Assembly: GCA_038204465.1 (NCBI GenBank)
Contig: JBBRCX010000074.1
Span: 1 to 22,775, forward strand
Direction of reading: 5' to 3'
From: JBBRCX01 sp038204465
GTDB lineage: Bacteria > Planctomycetota > Phycisphaerae > Tepidisphaerales > Tepidisphaeraceae
DNA length: 22,775 bases
Positions within the stretch are counted from its first letter, which is position 1, and each line of letters opens with the position of its first letter. The translations under genes and the position numbers were made by a program. The notes beneath the pieces are model-generated. The model was not told the DNA's origin. It ran no database searches and saw only the letters and a list, made by a program, of their open reading frames with translations. Below are positions 13,718-19,424 of the stretch, piece by piece.

Positions 13718-13778
13718 GCCGGCATGGCTGTCGCATTGCGAGCGCCATGCCGGCGCGAAGGCGGGTGACGAACCCGCC
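13718..13778 (-). promoter_or_regulatory. Tandem hairpins immediately 3' of the pilin gene
   Basis: The first structure pairs 13718-13728 with 13744-13754 (11 bp) and has a further 4-bp stem inside its loop. The second pairs 13760-13766 with 13772-13778 (7 bp, 5-nt loop). Both follow the pilin stop in transcription order and lack a T-tract. Major pilin genes often carry such 3' structures, which raise pilin mRNA above that of downstream genes. Confidence 0.55.
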
Positions 13779-13794
13779 GCCGGCGGTTTGCAAC

Positions 13795-14253
13795 TTACCC
13801 ACCGATGAGGCTGAGGGTGCCGTCGGCGGCCTTGTCGATGCCATAGAACTTCCCGGTGCCCGAGCCGGCCGTGCCGTAGTCGAACACGAAGCCCTGGGTA
13901 TCGCCCGCGGCAACCGCGGTCCCGTTCTTCACCGTGCTCACGTTATTCATGAGCTGGTTGGTCGGGGTGGCCTGCATGTACGGGCCGAACGTCTTGCCAC
14001 CGTACGTGGTGGTGCCGGTGAACGGCGCCCAGCTGGTCACGAGGTCAGGCAGGGTGTCGCCATGTTGAAGCTTGTACAACTCAATCTGGGCGCGCAGGGT
14101 CTGGACCGTGCTGGCCGTGCTGCTGCGCCGCGCGTCCTGGCTGGCGTTGGTGAACTGCGGGATCACGATGGCGGCCAGAATGCCCAGGATGATCACGACG
14201 ATCAGGATTTCGATCAGGGTAAAGCCACTCTTCTTGTTTCGATACGCGGTCAT
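13795..14253 (-). CDS. Major pilin / GspG-like pseudopilin
   Basis: This 152-aa protein has a short leader and canonical cleavage site KKSG|FTLIEILIVVIILGILAAIVIPQF, with Phe at +1 and Glu at +5. The helix continues as TNASQDARRSSTASTVQTLRAQIELYKLQHGD, and the GPYMQATPTNQL motif resembles GspG-type pseudopilins. The globular part is short and rich in Gly/Thr, ending in TLSLIGG. It is the likely main fibre subunit, because it comes first in the run, has the strongest ribosome site (AGAGGAG, 7 nt) and is followed by tandem 3' hairpins. Whether the fibre is a type IV pilus or a T2SS pseudopilus cannot be settled from this gene alone. Confidence 0.93.
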   Translation of the reverse strand: MTAYRNKKSGFTLIEILIVVIILGILAAIVIPQFTNASQDARRSSTASTVQTLRAQIELYKLQHGDTLPDLVTSWAPFTGTTTYGGKTFGPYMQATPTNQLMNNVSTVKNGTAVAAGDTQGFVFDYGTAGSGTGKFYGIDKAADGTLSLIGG

Positions 14254-14676
14254 GTGAATGCTCCTCTAAGTTTCGATTCTGATCCCCGCGACACATGCCG
14301 CGGCGGACACAAACGGTTCTTTCGTCACTGGCGGCTGTACGGCGGCGTCAACCGCTCGAATGCCGCATCGGCGAAGCGCGATGGGGATTTGCAAGCTGCT
14401 CGTCCCGCCGCGTCTCGTCCGGCCCATCCATGGCCGGATGATGCTCGTTGACTGCTCCTCCTTTCGGCGTCGGCCTGCCTTACGCCCCGCGGCGGCGGGC
14501 ACGAGCCCGACTCCGCGAAGGCCGCCAGAAAGTTGTCTCAACCCGGTGTGACGATGGAATCGCTCCGCATCGACCGCACCGAGCCACATTCCCGCCGCCC
14601 TTTGAAACCAAGGCGCGCGGCGGGATTGCATCCTGAGCATCGACGCGGGCAGCAGCCGACTTAACCGCCCGCGTAA

Positions 14677-14718
14677 CCCGCCTTACCAGCCCGATGCGAA
14701 GCGGGCCGGTAAGGCGGG
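14677..14718. repeat. Long inverted repeat upstream of the pilin operon
   Basis: CCCGCCTTACC (14677-14687) pairs with GGTAAGGCGGG (14708-14718). After one mismatch GCCCG (14689-14693) pairs with CGGGC (14702-14706) around an 8-nt loop. At 16 pairs it is the largest hairpin in the window. It has no T-tract and looks like a dispersed palindrome or a structured leader element. Confidence 0.5.
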
Positions 14719-15148
14719 GGTTGGACGCCGGATGGCGTGACGAGGAGGACCGATAAGAGCCGTGACGTGCTTTGAGCATTCACGAATCCTTTCGGCAACG
14801 CCCTCGATCCGACGCGGTCTCCCGCGAATCGGACCGGGCGCTTTGCGCATCACCGCGCGATCTGGCAGCTTTCACCGCCGCGCCGCACGATGAGCCGGGC
14901 GCGAAGCCCGGCGCCGCCTTCCGGCGGCTTAGCCCTTGTCAGGGATCCTCATCCGCTGGCCCATCTACCTGCCGGGCCAGCATAGATTCGATGTACGATT
15001 TGGATGTGGCCGGGGCAAATCGCGAGCTCAATATGGGAGGCGGCGTCGAGCGGTGGATTTGAACGTGAAGCCAGTTGCAGGCTATGGGACGTGGACGCTA
15101 CACTCGCAAGCGGCGCCGAAGCGGCTCGGATCGCCAAGTTGCATGGCA

Positions 15149-15179
15149 TCAGTTGGCGGAGGTCGACGTCAGTTGGCGG
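15149..15179. repeat. Direct repeat of 11 bp with 20-bp period
   Basis: TCAGTTGGCGG occurs at 15149-15159 and 15169-15179, just downstream of the minus-strand ATPase stop. A spacing of two helical turns is typical of binding sites for one protein, but nothing else supports a function. Confidence 0.3.
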
Positions 15180-15185
15180 CTCGCA

Positions 15186-16673
15186 TCAGTCTGCGGGGAC
15201 GCAACGGCCTTGGGACCACTCGCGCAGCGCCTCGATCTTCTCGGCCATCGTGACGGACAACGGCGGGGAATTCTTCAGCGCGGTTAGAACGTGCTGCGTG
15301 GTCAGTTCCGTCTCGGCGGAGAAGGCCTCATGCAGGGCGCTGATGATTGCCTGCTCGATTTCCGCCCCGCTGTAGCCCGCGGCAGCGCCCGCGAGAACGT
15401 CCAGATCGAAACGCGCCGGATTGCGATTGCGCTTCTTCAGATGAATGGCGAGGATCGCATAGCGAGCCTCGAGGCCTGGAAGATCGACGAAGAAGATCTC
15501 ATCGAACCTGCCCTTGCGCAGCAGTTCCGGAGGAAGCGCCTCGATGTCGTTCGCCGTCGCGATCAGGAATACGGGGGCGGTGTGCTCCTGCATCCAGGTA
15601 AGCAGCGAGCCGAACATGCGCTTGGAGAGTCCGCCGTCCGAGCTTTGGCTGGCGGCGGATGCGAAACCCTTCTCGATCTCGTCGATCCAGAGGATGACCG
15701 GCGACATCATTTCCGCCTGCCGCAACGCGCCGCGAAGCCGGCTTTCGGACTCGCCGATGTAGCGGTCATACAGCGCGCCCGCGTCCATGCGCAGGAGAGG
15801 CCGCTGCCAGGCGGTGGCGACCGCTTTCGCGGAGAGGCTTTTGCCCGCCCCCTGGACGCCGAGCATCAGCACGCCTCGGGGCGCGGGAAGTCCGAAGGCG
15901 GCGGCGTCATCGCTCAGGCAATTGTTGCGCTGCTTGAGCCACTTCTTGAGGTTCTGAAGACCGCCGATCTGCTCGAGATCGACCGGCGCTTCCACATATT
16001 CCAACAGTCCCTCGCCGATCGCCCGCCGCTTGCGCGCCAGAATGGAATTGATGTCGCTGGCATCGAGCTTGCGATCGAGGCAGACGGTGTCGAAGACGAC
16101 CTGCCTGGCCTGGCGGCGCGAGAGCCCGCGGAGGTTGCGGATGATCGTCTGCAGGTCATGGCGAGTGAGCTTTACCTCGATGCGACTTTCATCGTTCAGC
16201 TTGCGCAGCGTCTCCTTGATGACGCCTTCCAGCTCCTTCTCATCGGGGAAGGAGACTTCAAACCGGGTGGCGACCGCGCTGATGACCGGCGGAAGGTCTT
16301 CGCGATGGTCCAGCAGGATGATCTGACTTCCCGATTCCCCGAGGCGCTGCACGGCTTCGCGAAGCAGGCGGAGCGTGCGCTCGTCTTTCAGATGCCCTAT
16401 GAGGTCGATCATGACGCATAGGCCCGGCTTCTGCCGGGTGCGGCTCAGGTAATACAACGCCGCGGCAGGGTGCTCGGTGTCGGCGACGGCTGGACTCCCG
16501 GAGAGCATTCCATCGCGCACGCCGAGGCTGACAGTCCAGAGCCAGAGGTCGCGCTGCAGTTCGATCGCGATCTCGCGCAGCATGCCAAGGACGTACTCTT
16601 CCTCATTCGTCTGGATCCAGACGCAGGGATGACGGGCGACGATGAGTTCCTCGAGGCGGTCGCGGTCGGTCAT
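15186..16673 (-). CDS. Ycf46-like AAA+ ATPase
   Basis: This 495-aa protein resembles the Ycf46 group of AAA+ proteins found in cyanobacteria, plastids and other bacteria. The N-terminal half (1-230) is a degenerate P-loop-like domain (PCVWIQTNEEEYVLGML, LCVMIDLIGHL) used for regulation or oligomerisation. The C-terminal AAA+ domain has Walker A GVQGAGKS (272-279), a pore-like LYDRYIGESESRLR stretch (301-314), Walker B VILWIDEIE (326-334), sensor 1 IATAND (371-376), Arg fingers near 386-389 and a sensor 2 lid GYSGAEIEQ. The ATG was chosen because homology starts at MTDRDRLEELIVARHPCVW; its ribosome site is weak. The family role is poorly defined (Ycf46 is linked to regulation of carbon uptake in cyanobacteria). 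It is separated from the pilin operon by 0.93 kb, so a functional link is uncertain. Confidence 0.9.
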   Translation of the reverse strand: MTDRDRLEELIVARHPCVWIQTNEEEYVLGMLREIAIELQRDLWLWTVSLGVRDGMLSGSPAVADTEHPAAALYYLSRTRQKPGLCVMIDLIGHLKDERTLRLLREAVQRLGESGSQIILLDHREDLPPVISAVATRFEVSFPDEKELEGVIKETLRKLNDESRIEVKLTRHDLQTIIRNLRGLSRRQARQVVFDTVCLDRKLDASDINSILARKRRAIGEGLLEYVEAPVDLEQIGGLQNLKKWLKQRNNCLSDDAAAFGLPAPRGVLMLGVQGAGKSLSAKAVATAWQRPLLRMDAGALYDRYIGESESRLRGALRQAEMMSPVILWIDEIEKGFASAASQSSDGGLSKRMFGSLLTWMQEHTAPVFLIATANDIEALPPELLRKGRFDEIFFVDLPGLEARYAILAIHLKKRNRNPARFDLDVLAGAAAGYSGAEIEQAIISALHEAFSAETELTTQHVLTALKNSPPLSVTMAEKIEALREWSQGRCVPAD

Positions 16674-16896
16674 ATGGCACGCCGTGCACGCGCCATTGTG
16701 GTATGAGCCGAGGACCCGGGCAACCGGACCGCTTACTCCGGCGGCCGGGGCGGGAGCCGCTCGCTGACTTCCAGCATGCGCAGCTCGAGACGCAAAAACT
16801 GTTCGCGCGCGGCCAGATCGGAGAGGACACCTCAAATCCATGCCCCTCTTGGGCTCAACAATTTTATCGGACCTTAATCAAGTGCGGAGCCGCCTT

Positions 16897-16912
16897 GGGT
16901 CGATATCAACCC
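16897..16912. promoter_or_regulatory. Near-perfect 16-bp palindrome, candidate operator
   Basis: GGGTCGATATCAACCC is a palindrome with a single mismatched pair. It lies 23 bp upstream of the plus-strand start at 16936 and just after an AT-rich stretch (16857-16880) in the 262-bp gap between two divergent genes. That stretch holds -10-like hexamers on both strands, such as TAAAAT on the minus strand at 16861-16866. Size and position suit a dimeric repressor. Confidence 0.4.
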
Positions 16913-16935
16913 TTTGAGCACCAAGAGGAGGCACT

Positions 16936-17532
16936 ATGGGCGTAACCGTCGATCATCAGCCGCTGGCAATCGAGCAACTCGGTCTGCATACCGTCGGGCA
17001 GGTGCTTTCGCACGTGCAGCGCAATAACCGGCTGGTGGTGAACCTGCTGATCGACGGGGAGGAGCCCGATCTGGACCAATTCGGTCTGGTGAGACAGTCA
17101 CCTGTCAATGGGCACGCGCTGTTCATCGAGACCGCGGAGCCGCGGAAGATGGCGCTCGACGTGCTGCGGGAAGTGGGCGAGCAGCTGAAGGAGGCGGACC
17201 GGCTCAGGACCGAAGCGGTCGAGCTCTTGCGGCGAAACGGCGCCGGCAAGGCGATGGAAAAGCTGAGCGGCTGCTTCTCGACCTGGCAGAACGCGCAGGA
17301 GTCGGTGCTCAAGATCGCGCAGCTGCTTCGAATCGATCTGGCGAAGATTGATGTCGCGGGGAAAGCATTGACGGAAGTGATCGCCAATTTCGCGACGCAG
17401 CTTCGTGAGATCCGCGCGTCGTTGGAAGATCGCGACTTCGTCACGCTCAGCGACATCCTCGCGTACAAGACCACCGAAACGAGCACGCAGTGGGGGCTGG
17501 CGCTGGACGCCATCCGCAGCGTGATCTGCTAA
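16936..17532 (+). CDS. Conserved-looking protein of unknown function (198 aa)
   Basis: I do not recognise the family. The start is secure: ATG preceded by AGAGGAGG at 7 nt, the strongest ribosome site in the window. Residues 10-75 look like a small alpha/beta unit (TVGQVLSHVQRNNRLVVNLLIDGEEPD, then HALFIETAEPRKMALDVL). The remainder (about 75-195) is nearly all helical with heptad-like spacing (LREVGEQLKEADRLRTEAVELL; WQNAQESVLKIAQLLRIDLAKI). It ends in a conserved-looking stretch, RDFVTLSDILAYKTTETSTQWGLALDAIRSV. There is no signal peptide or membrane helix, so it should be cytoplasmic. It is transcribed divergently from the AAA+ ATPase and 74 bp before the next gene. Confidence 0.85.
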   Translation: MGVTVDHQPLAIEQLGLHTVGQVLSHVQRNNRLVVNLLIDGEEPDLDQFGLVRQSPVNGHALFIETAEPRKMALDVLREVGEQLKEADRLRTEAVELLRRNGAGKAMEKLSGCFSTWQNAQESVLKIAQLLRIDLAKIDVAGKALTEVIANFATQLREIRASLEDRDFVTLSDILAYKTTETSTQWGLALDAIRSVIC

Positions 17533-17570
17533 GCAAGCTTTCCTGCCTCTAATCGCTGGACCGGCGCCGG

Positions 17571-17599
17571 TTCACATCGCGCCGCGCTGCACCTACAAT
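17571..17599 (+). promoter_or_regulatory. Strong sigma70-type promoter, probably giving a leaderless mRNA
   Basis: TTCACA (17571-17576), a 17-nt spacer and TACAAT (17594-17599) each match five of six consensus bases. The ATG of the next gene begins 8 nt after the -10 box, where transcription itself should start. No ribosome-binding site precedes the ATG. Confidence 0.6.
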
Positions 17600-17606
17600 C
17601 GCGCGC

Positions 17607-18362
17607 ATGACGCAAGACGCGCTGCAGGAGTTGTGCGAAAGCGGGCAGCAGCAGCTGATGGAGATGAAGTACCTGGAGGCGGAGGCGACGCTGGCCGAGG
17701 CGGAGCGGTACGCGTGGTCAGCCCGCGACTGGGACACGCTCTCGAGGCTGTACATGCCGCTGCAGGAAGCCCGGCGGCAGAGGCGGCAGCGCTGCGGGGA
17801 GGGGATGGTCGTCCTCGATCTGATCGCCGAGGGGCCAAGCGACCACGTCGATGCCCGGCACGTCGTCGAAAATTTCCCGCATGGGCAACTGCTCGTGGCC
17901 GGCTGGGGATCGATAGAGCCGGCGCGGCAGGTGCGGGTGCTGCAGGCGAAGCATGGTCTGTTTGTCGAGACCTTCCTGGCCGCCGCGTACCCGGCTGGTT
18001 CGGGGCGAATCATCGCGATCGTACCGCTCGAAGAAGTAAGGGTGCCGCCGATCGAAGCGGCGGCGTCAGTCGACGATCTCATCCGCCAGCTCCCCGCCCA
18101 GTGCATCGTGGTCAGCGACAGCGAGCTTCCCAGCGGCAGCCGCAAGGGGACGCCCGCGACCTACGGCGAAGTAATGGCGCTCTGGGAACGGCTGCACGCG
18201 CCGTTCCTGGCGGCGGCGGAGATGCAGGTTGATCCCGTGCAGAAGATGGAAGGATATCGCACGACGCTCCGCGTGGATTACGCAAGCGAACTGGCCCACC
18301 AAAAGCTCTCCGATGTCGCCCGCCACCTCCTGCGCGAGGCGCGGCAGGCGGCGCGAAGTTAG
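17607..18362 (+). CDS. Protein of unknown function with TPR-like N-terminus (251 aa)
   Basis: I do not recognise the family. Residues 1-55 look like one or two TPR-type helical hairpins (LCESGQQQLMEMKYLEAEATLAEAERYAWSARDWDTLSRLYMPLQEARR). Residues 65-150 appear alpha/beta (GMVVLDLIAEG, GQLLVAGWG, RIIAIVPLEEV). The C-terminal part is helical, with TYGEVMALWERLHAPFLAAAE, and ends in a predicted helix rich in Arg/Ala. No signal peptide or membrane segment is present. No ribosome site precedes the ATG, but a -10 box lies 7 nt before it, so a leaderless transcript is likely. That also suggests it is transcribed independently of the 198-aa gene upstream. Confidence 0.82.
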   Translation: MTQDALQELCESGQQQLMEMKYLEAEATLAEAERYAWSARDWDTLSRLYMPLQEARRQRRQRCGEGMVVLDLIAEGPSDHVDARHVVENFPHGQLLVAGWGSIEPARQVRVLQAKHGLFVETFLAAAYPAGSGRIIAIVPLEEVRVPPIEAAASVDDLIRQLPAQCIVVSDSELPSGSRKGTPATYGEVMALWERLHAPFLAAAEMQVDPVQKMEGYRTTLRVDYASELAHQKLSDVARHLLREARQAARS

Positions 18363-18469
18363 TCAATCACCCGGCTTACCCCACTTCTGTGAGATATGCG
18401 CTGTTTGTTTCAGCCGGGGGCGTTACGCTCTGCGGCAGACGCCGGGGAATGGCGCAAGAGGAGGCTCAT

Positions 18470-19378
18470 ATGACTTTCGGATATGGCCGGAGCGGTGGCT
18501 TCAACCTTCGGTGGATCATCGCGCTGGTGATCGCCGGCGTCGGGCTTGTCACCTACTTCAGCCGAACGCAGATCAACCCGGTCACTGGCGAGAAGCAGCA
18601 CATTTCGATGACTGCCGACCAGGAGAAGGCACTGGGGCTTCAGGCAGCGCCGAAGATGGCGGCGCAGATGGGCGGGTGGCTCGATCCAAAGACCAGCCCT
18701 GCCGCCCGCGCCGTGGCTGCGGTAGGCCAGCGGCTCGCCGAGCGCAGCGAGGCGTCGAAGAGCCCTTACACAGGGAACTTCCACTATTTCTTGTTAAATG
18801 ACACCGCGACACTGAACGCCTTTGCGCTTCCGGGCGGTCAGATCTTCATTACCCGGGCGCTGTACGACAAGCTGAAGACGGAGTCGGAGCTCGCGGGCGT
18901 GCTGGGGCACGAGACCGGGCACGTGATCGGGCGGCACTCCGCGGAGCAGATGGCAAAAGGCCAGCTCGGGCAGACGCTGGTCGTTGCAACGGGCGTCGGC
19001 GCCAGCGGCGATCGGAATGGGCAGATGGCGACGATCGCCGCGATGATGGCGAACCAGATGCTCAGCCTCAAATATAGCCGGGGCGACGAGAGCGAGGCGG
19101 ATGCCTTCGGAGTGAAATACATGAGCCAGGCCGGGTACGACCCACGGGGGATTCTCCGCGTGATGCAGGTGTTACAGGAAGCTTCCAAGGGCGGCAGGCA
19201 GCCGGAATTCATGTCGAGCCACCCGGACCCGGGCAACCGGCTGCAAAGGCTCGAGGAGCTCATCAAACAGGGTTTCCCCAATGGCATTCCGTCGGACCTG
19301 ACGGAGGGGAATCCGCTGCCGCCCACCGGCAGCGGCAGCGCGGGCACCGGGAACAACCCGCGAAGCAGCGATTGGTAG
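18470..19378 (+). CDS. M48 family zinc metalloprotease, membrane-anchored
   Basis: This 302-aa protein has an N-terminal membrane segment (WIIALVIAGVGLVTYF, 15-30), so the catalytic part is probably periplasmic. The zinc site is HETGH (147-151) with His147 and His151, catalytic Glu148, and Glu207 in the downstream SRGDESEADAFG motif as likely third ligand. NAFALPGGQIFITRALYDKL (116-135) and SSHPDPGNRLQRLEEL (249-264) are typical of the BepA/LoiP-like branch, which handles misfolded outer-membrane proteins. It lacks the C-terminal TPR domain of BepA and ends in a Gly/Ser/Pro-rich tail. The ATG was chosen because GAGGAGG lies 6 nt upstream; an earlier in-frame ATG lacks a ribosome site. Confidence 0.93.
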   Translation: MTFGYGRSGGFNLRWIIALVIAGVGLVTYFSRTQINPVTGEKQHISMTADQEKALGLQAAPKMAAQMGGWLDPKTSPAARAVAAVGQRLAERSEASKSPYTGNFHYFLLNDTATLNAFALPGGQIFITRALYDKLKTESELAGVLGHETGHVIGRHSAEQMAKGQLGQTLVVATGVGASGDRNGQMATIAAMMANQMLSLKYSRGDESEADAFGVKYMSQAGYDPRGILRVMQVLQEASKGGRQPEFMSSHPDPGNRLQRLEELIKQGFPNGIPSDLTEGNPLPPTGSGSAGTGNNPRSSDW

Positions 19379-19403
19379 AGTGTCAATGGACGCAGAGCGA
19401 ACG

Positions 19404-19424
19404 GGACGTCGCGGCTAGACGTCC
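19404..19424. terminator. Hairpin over the gyrB stop codon, between convergent genes
   Basis: GGACGTC (19404-19410) and GACGTCC (19418-19424) form a 7-bp stem. The gyrB stop codon (19415-19417) sits in its 7-nt loop. The gap to the convergent M48 gene is only 36 bp and has no T-tract, so this is at best a weak or factor-dependent terminator. Confidence 0.3.

Larger units (their letters stand above)
14254..15185 (-). other. 932-bp gene-poor, hairpin-rich region upstream of the pilin gene
   Basis: I find no convincing protein on either strand. Six perfect or near-perfect inverted repeats lie here: 14419-14437 (6 bp), 14591-14624 (7 bp arms), 14677-14718 (11+5 bp with one mismatch), 14894-14912 (7 bp), 14913-14928 (6 bp) and 14955-14981 (8 bp). 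Two copies of an 11-bp direct repeat (15149-15159, 15169-15179) lie near the AAA+ ATPase stop. The region must hold the promoter of the pilin operon unless that operon is read from the ATPase gene, but no convincing sigma70 or sigma54 site could be picked by eye. Confidence 0.6.

Noticed and set aside
14254..14640. Sigma54 (-24/-12) promoter for the pilin gene, as in many type IV pilin genes
   Set aside because: No TGGCAC-N5-TTGC arrangement was found on the minus strand upstream of the pilin start.
14480..14779. 99-codon minus-strand frame in the pre-pilin gap, with an AAAGGA ribosome-like site
   Set aside because: The product is rich in Arg/Ser/Ala, has no recognisable domain and runs through the large palindrome at 14677-14718; probably chance.
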